NCBI GenBank assembly: GCA_019244185.1 | Contig: JAFATB010000022.1 | Location: 310,001 to 374,000, forward strand | Direction of reading: 5' to 3' | DNA: 64,000 nt | From: Acidobacteriota bacterium | Lineage (GTDB): Bacteria; Acidobacteriota; Thermoanaerobaculia; Gp7-AA8 | Shown here: positions 33,526-42,055 of the stretch, piece by piece | Layout of the letters: each line of letters starts with the position of its first letter | Numbering within the stretch: the first letter of the stretch is position 1 | The notes under the pieces: model-generated | Told to the model about the DNA's origin: nothing | Databases searched by the model: none | Seen by the model: only the letters and a program-made list of their open reading frames with translations | Translations under genes and position numbers: made by a program

Positions 33526-35853
33526 TCACTTGCGGAACGTGATCCGTGCGTAGAACGCGGCGCCGCTCGGACCGGCGCCGGTGTTCATGTCCGAGACGAT
33601 GAGCTCATTCACCGCGCCGGGCTTCAAGAGCGCGGTGGTCTCGCGTCCTGCCGCGAACGCGACGTCGCCGAACTCGCTCACGGCGGTGTGCGAGAAGATC
33701 GAGCCGGTGAGCGGGCGTCCGTTGAGGAAGACGCGGCCGATGTCGTCGACGTTGGCGCGTCCGCGAAGCTCCACGCGCGAGAACTGTTTCGGCGCCACGA
33801 AGGTCACTTTGAAGTATCCGCTGCGGCCATCGCCCGGAGGGAGGTTGACGACGCGCGTGCCCGCGGGCGCTCCGCTCGGAATCGGCGTGAAGGTGTAGAA
33901 CGGTCCGACGGCGACGCGCTCGAACGCGGTGAAACCCGCCGGCGGTTGGTCGAGCTTCGCCAGCGTGACGTTGTCGGGTGTGCCGCCGATGACCGCGGCG
34001 CAGGTGTTGGCGTCGCTCTTCAGCGTCACCGTGTAGCTGCCGCCGCGTAGCTCCGGCGCGGGTCCGCCGGCGACGGCGCACCGCGGCGCGAGGATCGCCA
34101 GACTGGCCGCGGGCGTGTTGCAACGTTTGTTGATGAGGTTCGCGGGCAGCCGCGTCGTACAGTCGGTGAACGCTTCGTCGATCTGCGCCTGCGTGAGACC
34201 TCTTGCCGACGCGAGGTTGGCGGACCGCAGCTGTGCTCCGAACAGTTCGGCGTCGGTGAGATCGGCGTCGGAGAAGAGCGTTCGTGCGAGCTGCGCGAAG
34301 CTCAGATCCGCGCGATTGAGCTTCGCACCGACGAGAATCGCTCCTTCCATGGAGGCGCTGCGCAGATCGGCGCCCTCCAGTCGTGCCTCGCCGAGGTACG
34401 AACCTTCGAGGTGCGCGGCCTTCATCAAGGCGTTCTGCAGTTGCGCGTTCGCGAGATACGCGGCCGGCAGGTTGCTGTTTTCGAGATCGGCCTGCTGCAT
34501 GTACGTGAACGACAAATCCGCGCCTCGCCAGTTCGAATCCGTGAGATCCGCGGCGACGAGAAACGCCCCTCGGGCGTTCGCATACTTCAGATCCTTCCCG
34601 CGCAGACTGGCGCCGACCACCGACCGTACGACGTCGTCGGACGGCGTATCGCGCAACGACGTCCGGTCGCCCGTCCGCGAGAGCAGCTTCGGCGAAGGAA
34701 GAAAGCTCCAGTTCGGCGGCCGCTCCGAAACGGCGGTGTCCTGCATGTCGGCGAACGCGCGCAGCTGCAGGCGCGACAGCAGCGCCGGCACGTGCGTTCG
34801 GAGCCACCGCCCCGCGACCGGCGCTAGCGGCGGCGCCGTGGCCTGGCTGTGATCTTCCGCATGCTGGTCGATCCCCGCGATCGCGCCGAACGACACGATG
34901 GCGGCGGCAACCGTCGTCGTCAGCGCGATCGCGGTGCTCTTCGCGAGAAAGCGTGGCTTCTTGAAACGGAGCGAGTCGAACGTCGACTGATGCGACCACG
35001 CGCCGATGAAGACGGCGAATCCGAGGAGACCGACATGAAGCAACGACCCGATCCAGTCGTGGCGCGGCAGGTAACGCAACCAGAAGAGGATCAGCGTCGC
35101 CGGTGCCAGTCCCCACGCGAGGATCCACGAGATGAACGTCTGCACGGAGCCGCCGACGGAATGATGCGCATCACCGGGGCGCCGCTGCAGCAACGACGTC
35201 AGCAGCCACGGATGCACTTTCTTTCGGAGGGAACGACCGTCGGGAAAGACCGCGGGGAGCGTGGCGATTTCCTCCCACAAATCCTGCAGTTGCAGATGCA
35301 GATAGAGGTACAACGCCGCGAGCACGAACGGCGCGACGATGTAGAAGAGGAAGAGTGGAATCGGCGTCTGGATCACCGGCAGCGGTGACGAAACGTAGTT
35401 CGTGAGCAAGCGCGCGTCGGTGGTCGTGGCGATGGTGACCCAGCAATAGAGCACGGCGAGGCTGAGAAACGTGAAGGTCGCCGACGCTTTTTTCGAGAGC
35501 CGGCTGGCCTGCCACAGACCATCGAAGCCCGCGACTTTCTTCGGCAACTGAGCGCCCGAGAGATTCGCGCCGGCGAGCTGATGGTCGCAGAGTCCCGTGA
35601 CGTCCGAGAGGTCGGCACCCTGAAGATCCGCTTCCTGCAGCGAGGCATCGGAAAGGCTCGCGCCGCGCAAGTCGGCGCGCCGCAGATTTGCGCGGCGCAG
35701 GTCGGCCATCGCGAGCGGCGCGTTGCGAAGATCCGCGCCGCCGAGATTCGCGCGCGAGCCCTGCCGCCCATCGGTCGCCAGCCACTCTGCATGCGCGCGC
35801 AGGACGGCGGTCAGGCCGTCTTCGTCGTTCGCCGCAGAGCCCGCGCTGAACAT
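33526..35853 (-). CDS. Pentapeptide-repeat membrane protein
   Basis: A 775-residue protein with a layered structure. Residues of about 33-105 are pentapeptide repeats (A[D/N]LxX units such as ADLRR ANLRR ADLRG). About five membrane helices lie between residues 128 and 335. A second, longer pentapeptide block covers about 415-560 and ends with ARGLTQAQIDEAF. The last 180 residues look beta-rich, possibly a carbohydrate-binding-like or jelly-roll domain. Two repeat blocks on either side of a membrane region suggest a scaffold spanning the membrane. Function unknown. Confidence 0.85.
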   Translation of the reverse strand: MFSAGSAANDEDGLTAVLRAHAEWLATDGRQGSRANLGGADLRNAPLAMADLRRANLRRADLRGASLSDASLQEADLQGADLSDVTGLCDHQLAGANLSGAQLPKKVAGFDGLWQASRLSKKASATFTFLSLAVLYCWVTIATTTDARLLTNYVSSPLPVIQTPIPLFLFYIVAPFVLAALYLYLHLQLQDLWEEIATLPAVFPDGRSLRKKVHPWLLTSLLQRRPGDAHHSVGGSVQTFISWILAWGLAPATLILFWLRYLPRHDWIGSLLHVGLLGFAVFIGAWSHQSTFDSLRFKKPRFLAKSTAIALTTTVAAAIVSFGAIAGIDQHAEDHSQATAPPLAPVAGRWLRTHVPALLSRLQLRAFADMQDTAVSERPPNWSFLPSPKLLSRTGDRTSLRDTPSDDVVRSVVGASLRGKDLKYANARGAFLVAADLTDSNWRGADLSFTYMQQADLENSNLPAAYLANAQLQNALMKAAHLEGSYLGEARLEGADLRSASMEGAILVGAKLNRADLSFAQLARTLFSDADLTDAELFGAQLRSANLASARGLTQAQIDEAFTDCTTRLPANLINKRCNTPAASLAILAPRCAVAGGPAPELRGGSYTVTLKSDANTCAAVIGGTPDNVTLAKLDQPPAGFTAFERVAVGPFYTFTPIPSGAPAGTRVVNLPPGDGRSGYFKVTFVAPKQFSRVELRGRANVDDIGRVFLNGRPLTGSIFSHTAVSEFGDVAFAAGRETTALLKPGAVNELIVSDMNTGAGPSGAAFYARITFRK

Positions 35854-35880
35854 GAACGCGTTGCGTCCCGATCGACCGCC

Positions 35881-37371
35881 TTACTTCGCCAGCTCGTACA
35901 GGTATTCGACGAACGAGAACACCGCGCCGTCGAGTCCCTGCACGTTCGGATTCGTCGAGTCGATCACGTAGTACTCGTCGGGCGCATGCGCGCCGCTGCC
36001 GTGGCCCAAACCGAAGTGGCCGGAGGCGAGACTCAGCGGCGGATTCGTGAAGACGTAGCCGGGATATGAGCCGGCGTTGCGCGGCCAGAGCACGGGGTCG
36101 ATGCCCGCGTGTTTCAGCACCGCGATCTGCGACTGGATGAGCTGCGCCGTCGACGAGGTGCTGGTCGGGTCGTAGCCGCCGGTCACGTTGATCTCGATGT
36201 CGCCGAAGCCGCGCTTCGCGAGATGCGCTTTCAGCGCGGCGACGGCCTCGTTCATCTTCATGTCGGGCACGAGGCGCATGTCGATCTTCGCGACCGCACG
36301 GTGCGGGAGGATGGTCTTGCCGCCCGGTCCCGTGTAGCCGCCGACGAGTCCTTCGATGTTCACCGTCGGCTGCGATTCGAGGCGCTCATTCGCCTGCTGC
36401 CACGGCAGGTCGTCGATCCAGTGCTGCGCGCCGAGCTGCTTCATCGACTGCGCTTCGCTGCGCCGCTTCGACGCCTCGGCGATCATCGACGTCTCGTCCG
36501 CACTGAGCGGCCGCGGCTTCGGATAGTTCTCGATGAGGATCGTGTTGCCGTCGTCGGAGACGAGCGTGTCGAGCGCTTTGATGAGATGCCACGCCGGGCT
36601 GTCGAGCATCGCCTTGAGCGACGAATGCACGTCCTTCGCGGGACCGCGGCCCCACTTCTCGCCGCTGGAGACGAGCTCGAGCTCGACGACGCCTTTCGCG
36701 CCGAGGCTCACGGTGACGACGCCGTCGAGATCCTGGGAGGCCGCGGGCATGAAGACGCCGATGCACTTGCGCAGCGCCGCTTCGACTTCGGGACGATGCA
36801 CGAGCTGGCCGATGTGCGGCGAGCCGATCTCCTCTTCGCCTTCCGCGACGAGCACGAGGTTCACCGGCAGCTTGCGGCCCGCGCCGCGGATCGCGTGCAG
36901 CGCGGCGAGGAACGCCGACTCCGGACCTTTCTGATTGACGGCGCCGCGTCCGACGATCACGCGGCCGAGGTTCGGGCGATCGACGAGACGCGCCTCGAGC
37001 GGAGGCGAGGTCCACTCGGAGGGATCGAACTGCTTCACGTCGTACATGAAGTAGAGGCCGACGGTCTTCGGCGCGCCGGCATCGAGCGTCGCGAAGACGC
37101 CCGGCTTACCGTCGGTGGTGAGCACGGCGGCCTGCTGGAAGCCCGCGTCGCGCGCGAGCTGGGCCATGAATTCGGCGCCCGCGGGATAGTTGCGGTTCTC
37201 GGCGGCGATGGACGGCAGCGCGATCCAGTCCTGCAGGCGTTTGACGGCTTCGTCGTGACGGCGCGCGATCTCGCGCTTGACGTCGGAGAAGTCGGCGCCG
37301 GCGGCGAGCGCCGCGTGCGCGCTGAAGAATGCGAAAGCGGAGAGGACGACCAGCGAAAGACGACGAACCAT
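35881..37371 (-). CDS. M20 family peptidase, divergent metal site
   Basis: A 496-residue secreted M20/M28-type protein with a signal peptide (about 23 residues). The fold is clear from GRGAVNQKGP, AEGEEEIGSP, a dimerisation-like middle domain and GSGAHAPDEYYVI at the end. The usual zinc ligand His in the first motif (YGHYD) is Met (YFMYDV) and the usual bridging Asp in GRGxxD is Asn. The changes match a known-looking subgroup rather than random decay, and the frame is intact. Peptidase activity is therefore uncertain. It has a TACGAT -10 candidate and GGAG ribosome site. Confidence 0.85.
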   Translation of the reverse strand: MVRRLSLVVLSAFAFFSAHAALAAGADFSDVKREIARRHDEAVKRLQDWIALPSIAAENRNYPAGAEFMAQLARDAGFQQAAVLTTDGKPGVFATLDAGAPKTVGLYFMYDVKQFDPSEWTSPPLEARLVDRPNLGRVIVGRGAVNQKGPESAFLAALHAIRGAGRKLPVNLVLVAEGEEEIGSPHIGQLVHRPEVEAALRKCIGVFMPAASQDLDGVVTVSLGAKGVVELELVSSGEKWGRGPAKDVHSSLKAMLDSPAWHLIKALDTLVSDDGNTILIENYPKPRPLSADETSMIAEASKRRSEAQSMKQLGAQHWIDDLPWQQANERLESQPTVNIEGLVGGYTGPGGKTILPHRAVAKIDMRLVPDMKMNEAVAALKAHLAKRGFGDIEINVTGGYDPTSTSSTAQLIQSQIAVLKHAGIDPVLWPRNAGSYPGYVFTNPPLSLASGHFGLGHGSGAHAPDEYYVIDSTNPNVQGLDGAVFSFVEYLYELAK

Positions 37372-37382
37372 GAAGTGCTCCG

Positions 37383-37388
37383 ATCGTA
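37383..37388 (-). promoter_or_regulatory. -10 candidate for M20 gene
   Basis: TACGAT on the minus strand ends 11 bases before ATG 37371, with GGAG between. It lies in a 95-base divergent gap. Confidence 0.35.
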
Positions 37389-37454
37389 TCGAGGTGGTTG
37401 CTTCGGCGGCGGGATGTTACCAAAGTGCGATTCAACGAATTGCGGCCCGCGTCG

Positions 37455-37460
37455 TAGGCT
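37455..37460 (+). promoter_or_regulatory. -10 candidate for Spy-like gene
   Basis: TAGGCT ends six bases before ATG 37467, with no ribosome site, which suits a leaderless transcript. Confidence 0.35.
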
Positions 37461-37466
37461 GAAGAC

Positions 37467-38039
37467 ATGAGGCGCTCGTTCGCGTTGCTCGCTCTCGTTC
37501 TCGTCGCCGTCTCGTGTGCGTCGTCGTCCGACGACGAGCCGCGTCCGATGCCGCGCCGCGGCGGCGGCATGGGGATGCGCGGCGGCGCGCGGTTCGGTGA
37601 TGGCAGCGTGCTGGAGATGCTGCCGCCGCGCGACTGGTGGCACGATCCGCAGCTTGCGGCGCCGGTGAACCTTACGTCCGAGCAGATGGCGTCGCTCGAT
37701 CGGCTGTCAGCAGCGCAGGGCGACGACGCGGCGAAACTCGAGCGCGACAGCATGGTCGCCGTGCGCGACCTGCGCACGCAGCTCGACGCGGAGCAGCCCG
37801 CGAGCGCAGACATCCTCGCCGCGGCGAAACGCGTGGAGGCGCTGCACGACGCGCTGTTCGACAAACAGGCGGAGCTCCTCGCGGCGGAGCGGACGCTGCT
37901 CTCGCAACAGCAGTGGGCGTCGCTGCAGCGCGCGCTGGCGGGGACGCGCGATGACTCGTTCGATCGCGGCGGACGGGGAGACCGCGGCGGCATGCGCGGG
38001 CGGGGAGGAAGGGGAGGGCGGGGAAGGTTTCCCGGTTGA
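37467..38039 (+). CDS. Spy/CpxP-like periplasmic lipoprotein
   Basis: A 190-residue protein with a lipobox (LVAVSC, Cys17), a Gly/Arg-rich segment, then an alpha-helical core with NLTSEQMASLDRL and ASLQRALAGTRDD, similar to the LTxxQ pattern of Spy and CpxP chaperone-like proteins. The tail is rich in Gly and Arg (about residues 168-190), unlike classical Spy. It may buffer metals or unfolded proteins in the periplasm; this is inference from the pattern. Confidence 0.7.
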   Translation: MRRSFALLALVLVAVSCASSSDDEPRPMPRRGGGMGMRGGARFGDGSVLEMLPPRDWWHDPQLAAPVNLTSEQMASLDRLSAAQGDDAAKLERDSMVAVRDLRTQLDAEQPASADILAAAKRVEALHDALFDKQAELLAAERTLLSQQQWASLQRALAGTRDDSFDRGGRGDRGGMRGRGGRGGRGRFPG

Positions 38040-38086
38040 TCTGACCCATCCTCGCGCGGATCGCTTCTTGCTCCCCGATCCGCGTG

Positions 38087-39358
38087 ATGGCGCAACTCCC
38101 CAGGACCACGCGCGTCGAGTCGCTCGCGTTCGTTCGCCGCGTGCTGCTGCCGCCGGTGGCGAAAGGCGTGATCATCCGCCGTCCGCACGCGGTGCGCGCC
38201 GCGCAGCGCCTCGATCTCGATCGCCGCGGCGTGCGTTACCTCGAGCGTCTGCGCGATCGCTACGGTCCGGGGCCGCTCCTCGTCGGCGGACGCTACGCGG
38301 TCATCCTCGATCCCGCCCACGTGCGGCGCGTGCTCGCGGAGACACCCGAGCCGTTCGGGACGGAGACGCCGGAGAAGCGCGCCGCGCTCGCGCACTTCGA
38401 GCCGCGTAACGTGCTCATCTCGCACGGCCCCGAGCGCGCCGAGCGGCGGCGCTTTCACGAGCAGGCGCTCGACACCGGCCATCACGAGCCGCGCCTCGCC
38501 GGCAGTCTCGCCGGACGCGTGCGCGAGGAGACGGCGCGGCTGCTCGCGCATGCACACGAGACGCGCGCGCTGACCTGGACAGAGTTCGCGCGCGCATGGT
38601 CGCGCATCGTGCGGCTCACGATCTTCGGCGAGGTCGCGCGCGACGACGAGCATCTCTCCGCGCTGACGACGCGCCTGCGCCACCACGCGAACTGGGCGTT
38701 TCTCCACCGCCAGCGCAAGGCACTGCGCGCCGAGTTCCTGCAGCACATCGACGCGCTCCTCGGTCGCGCCGAAGCGGGGAGTCTCGCCGCCGTCGTGGCC
38801 ACGATTCCGCGCAGCGAGGCCACCGCCGTGGCCGATCAGGTCGCGCAGTGGCTCTTCGCGTTCGACCCCGCGGGCATCACGACGTACCGCACGCTGGCGT
38901 TGTTGTCGTCTCATACGACGTATGCCCGTGCGGACGATCGCGACCTCCTGCGCGCGTGCATGCACGACGCGGTGCGGCTCTATCCGACGACGCCTCTCCT
39001 GTTGCGCGCGACCACGGCCGAGACGGCGTGGGAGCACGGCACGCTGCCGGCGAAGAAGACGCTCATCGTCTTCACGCCGTTCTTTCATCGCGACGCGGAA
39101 CGGCTGCCGTTCGCCGACCGCTTCGCGCCGGAGCTGTGGCAGAGCGGCGAGGCGGATCGCTGGACGCTCGTTCCGTTCAGCGGCGGCCCCGCCGTTTGTC
39201 CGGGCCGCGAGCTCGTGCTGTTCCTCGGCAGCGAGATGCTGTCGACGCTCCTCGCGGGCGCCTCGTTCCGCATCACTTCGTCGCAGACGCTCGATCCCGC
39301 GCGGCCGCTGCCGGCCACGCTCGATCACTTCCGCCTGCAGTTCGCCGTGGAGTCCTGA
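38087..39358 (+). CDS. Cytochrome P450
   Basis: A 423-residue soluble P450 mono-oxygenase. The haem-thiolate region is FSGGPAVCPGRE (Cys near residue 370), the I helix reads FDPAGITTYRT, and PFFHRDAERLPFADRFAPELW precedes the meander. The K-helix ExxR motif reads DAVR, with Asp in place of Glu. ATG 38087 is preferred over an in-frame GTG three bases earlier. No ferredoxin or reductase lies nearby, and the substrate is unknown. The stop overlaps the next start by one base. Confidence 0.9.
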   Translation: MAQLPRTTRVESLAFVRRVLLPPVAKGVIIRRPHAVRAAQRLDLDRRGVRYLERLRDRYGPGPLLVGGRYAVILDPAHVRRVLAETPEPFGTETPEKRAALAHFEPRNVLISHGPERAERRRFHEQALDTGHHEPRLAGSLAGRVREETARLLAHAHETRALTWTEFARAWSRIVRLTIFGEVARDDEHLSALTTRLRHHANWAFLHRQRKALRAEFLQHIDALLGRAEAGSLAAVVATIPRSEATAVADQVAQWLFAFDPAGITTYRTLALLSSHTTYARADDRDLLRACMHDAVRLYPTTPLLLRATTAETAWEHGTLPAKKTLIVFTPFFHRDAERLPFADRFAPELWQSGEADRWTLVPFSGGPAVCPGRELVLFLGSEMLSTLLAGASFRITSSQTLDPARPLPATLDHFRLQFAVES

Positions 39359-41232
39359 TGTCGCGTCGTGTCGTCGTGTTGTTGCTGTTGGCTCTGCTGT
39401 TCGCCGCCTCGCATCCCGCGTTCGCGCAGCGTCGCCCGCATACGCCGTCGAATCCGCCGTCGCATCCGCCCGCGCCCGTCGACGGCGCGCGCATCCTCGC
39501 GTTTCTCAACCGCACGATCGCGTGGGACGAGCGGCTCGACGCACAGGCGCAATGGGCCGATCAGCCGACCGATGTTTTGTACGTCAACGACAACCGCCAG
39601 CTCGGCCGGCAGATCGTCGTGCTCTCGTTCGACGCCGCGAAAGCGCAGGTGCAGCTGCTCGCGAGCACCGCGCCGGTCGCGCAGGCGCCGGCGCCGGGAA
39701 TGGACGACGCGCGGCGAAACGACTCGCAGCGGATGCAGCGCCTCACGCAGCGCGCCACGACTGCCGCCGACCTGCTGCGCCGCGAGCACACGCGCCTAGA
39801 CGCGTTGCAGCAGCAGCTCGCATCCGCGACGCCGGACGATCGCGCGCGGCTCGAAGCAGCGGTCGCGGAAGCGCAGAGCCGCGTCGCCATCGCGCAGGCG
39901 CGCAACGACGCGGTGAGCGGCATCGTTGGCTTCATGAACGATGCGGCCGGCGGCGCCGCGGGTGCGGACATCAACTCGCAGATCAGCGCGCTCGAACAGG
40001 CCGTCTCCGCGTCCGCAACGGCACATCAGGCGCCGCTGCAGCAGGACGCGCGGAAAGCGCAGCCATCGAGCGTCGTGGGACTCATCAGCGATCTCATCGC
40101 GCTCAATCAGAAGGCGAGCGCGCTGCAGGGGGCGGCGCGCGACGCGGACTTTCTCCAGCGCGACGCGCGCGATCTGACCGCGCCGCTGACGAACCTCCTC
40201 TCGCAGACGCGGCAGCGCGCCGATCTGCTGATGAACGCGCCCGACACCGCCGATCCCGCGGAGCTGCTGCGCCGCAAGTCAGCGCTCGACGCGCTCACCG
40301 CGCGCTTCCGCCAGCTCTCCGCCGCGCTCCTGCCGCTCACGAAGCGCCGCATTCTCCTCAACGCCTACAAAGCGAACCTCGGCCGCTGGCGCGCGTCCGT
40401 CGACGAGCAGCACCGCGGCGAGCTGCGACGACTCACGTTCCGCGCCGTCGCCCTCGGCATCATGCTGCTGCTCGTCTTCACGCTCGCGGTCGTCTGGCGG
40501 CGCATGACCTTCCGCTACGTGCAGGATGTGAAGCGCCGCCATCACGTGCTGCTCGTGCGGCGCATCGTGTTGCTGCTGCTCGTGGCGGCGATTCTCGCGG
40601 CGACGTTCGCGTCCGACTTCAGTTCGCTGACGACGTTCGTCGGCCTGCTCACCGCCGGTATCGCCATCGCGCTGCAGGACGTCATCCTCTCGATGGCAGG
40701 CTACTTCGTCATCATCGGCAAGTACGGCATCCGTCCCGGCGATCGCGTGCGCATCGCCAGCGTCAACGGCGACGTGCTCGACGTCGGCCTGGTGTGGATC
40801 TATCTGATCGAGCTGGAGACGCGCGGCAGCGATCAGCTGCCGACCGGCCGCATCGTCGAGTTCCCCAACTCGGTCGTCTTCGATCACAGCGCCGGCATCT
40901 TCAAGCAGCTGCCCGGCACGCGGTTCTTGTGGCACGAGGTCGCGCGCGTCGTGGCGGGCGAGAGCGACTTCGCGACGACGCAGGCGCGGATGCTCGCGGC
41001 GGTGGAGAGCGTGTTCGAGGAGTACCGCGACGCGATCGACCGCCAGCATCGCGAGATGGAGCGGCTGCTGAACACGAAGACGCCGCCGCCGCGTCCGCAC
41101 AGCCGCCTGCGCGTCGCGCCCGCGGGCGTCGAGATCCGCGTGCGCTATCCGGTCGAGATCGCGAACGCGGGAACCATCGACGACCGCATCGCCGCGGCGG
41201 TGATGACGGTCACGCAGCTGCCCGCGGCGTGA
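39358..41232 (+). CDS. MscS-like channel with periplasmic helical domain
   Basis: A 624-residue protein with a signal peptide (about 23 residues), a long Ala/Gln-rich coiled-coil domain (about 110-330) and three or four membrane helices. The MscS pore and beta domain follow (LTAGIAIALQDVILSMAGYF, IRPGDRVRI, IVEFPNSVVF). Domain order resembles the larger MscK/YbdG-type channels. The C-terminal part is a soluble alpha/beta domain. It overlaps the P450 stop by one base. Confidence 0.88.
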   Translation: MSRRVVVLLLLALLFAASHPAFAQRRPHTPSNPPSHPPAPVDGARILAFLNRTIAWDERLDAQAQWADQPTDVLYVNDNRQLGRQIVVLSFDAAKAQVQLLASTAPVAQAPAPGMDDARRNDSQRMQRLTQRATTAADLLRREHTRLDALQQQLASATPDDRARLEAAVAEAQSRVAIAQARNDAVSGIVGFMNDAAGGAAGADINSQISALEQAVSASATAHQAPLQQDARKAQPSSVVGLISDLIALNQKASALQGAARDADFLQRDARDLTAPLTNLLSQTRQRADLLMNAPDTADPAELLRRKSALDALTARFRQLSAALLPLTKRRILLNAYKANLGRWRASVDEQHRGELRRLTFRAVALGIMLLLVFTLAVVWRRMTFRYVQDVKRRHHVLLVRRIVLLLLVAAILAATFASDFSSLTTFVGLLTAGIAIALQDVILSMAGYFVIIGKYGIRPGDRVRIASVNGDVLDVGLVWIYLIELETRGSDQLPTGRIVEFPNSVVFDHSAGIFKQLPGTRFLWHEVARVVAGESDFATTQARMLAAVESVFEEYRDAIDRQHREMERLLNTKTPPPRPHSRLRVAPAGVEIRVRYPVEIANAGTIDDRIAAAVMTVTQLPAA

Positions 41233-41276
41233 CGCGCGACGCTCGCCGGAATCGCGAGCTCGTACGACGCCACCGC

Positions 41277-41282
41277 TATGAT
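41277..41282 (+). promoter_or_regulatory. TATGAT -10 candidate for esterase gene
   Basis: TATGAT ends 12 bases before ATG 41295. No clear -35 element or ribosome site was found. Confidence 0.35.
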
Positions 41283-41294
41283 GACTGCCGGGCC

Positions 41295-42020
41295 ATGACC
41301 GCTCCGGAAACAGGATTTCTCGATCGCGACGTCGTGGTGGGCGGCACGCGCTATCCGTACGTCGCATACGTGCCGCGCGGCTTCGATCGTCGCGCGGCGC
41401 TGCCGGTGATTCTCTTCCTGCACGGCTCGGGCGAGCGCGGCACGGACGGCGTACGCGCCACGCAAATCGGTGCGGGTGCGGCGATCCGCGCCAATCCCGA
41501 GCGCGTGCCGGCGATCGTCGTTTTTCCGCAGGCGCCGCCGGGCTCGCGGTGGCTCGACGAGCCCAACGATGCGGCGATGCTCGCGCTCGATCGCACGCTC
41601 GCCGAGTTCGGCGGCGATCCGCGGCGCGTCTATCTCACCGGACTGTCGATGGGCGGCTACGGCGCGCTTCACCTCGTGCTCGCGCATCCGGAGCGATTCG
41701 CCGCGCTCGCGGTCGTCTGCGGCGGCTTGCTGCCGCATCGCACGACGACAGCGGTGCGCCAGTCGCCGCTCACGGTGCACGCCGCCGATCCCTACGCGTT
41801 CACCGCGCACGCGCTGCGCGCGTTGCCGATCTGGCTCTTTCACGGCGAAAAGGACGCGGTGATCCCCGTCGACGAATCGCGCCGCCTGGCCGCGGCGCTG
41901 CGCGACGCCGGCGCGGACGTTCGCTACACCGAATACGCGCGCACCGGCCACAACTCGTGGGATGCGGCGTACGGCGACGAAGAGCTGTGGCGGTGGCTGT
42001 TCGCGCAGCGGCGGGCGTGA
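41295..42020 (+). CDS. Alpha/beta hydrolase (esterase/depolymerase type)
   Basis: A 241-residue cytoplasmic hydrolase. FLHGSGERG is the oxyanion loop, GLSMGGYG holds the nucleophile Ser near residue 120, the catalytic Asp lies in HGEKDAVIP and the His in TGHNSWD. The sequence resembles prolyl oligopeptidase-like and polyhydroxybutyrate-depolymerase-like esterases. No signal peptide is present. Substrate unknown. Confidence 0.85.
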   Translation: MTAPETGFLDRDVVVGGTRYPYVAYVPRGFDRRAALPVILFLHGSGERGTDGVRATQIGAGAAIRANPERVPAIVVFPQAPPGSRWLDEPNDAAMLALDRTLAEFGGDPRRVYLTGLSMGGYGALHLVLAHPERFAALAVVCGGLLPHRTTTAVRQSPLTVHAADPYAFTAHALRALPIWLFHGEKDAVIPVDESRRLAAALRDAGADVRYTEYARTGHNSWDAAYGDEELWRWLFAQRRA

Positions 42021-42055
42021 CGCGCGCTGGCATCGCGCGAGCAACGCGTTCGCGC

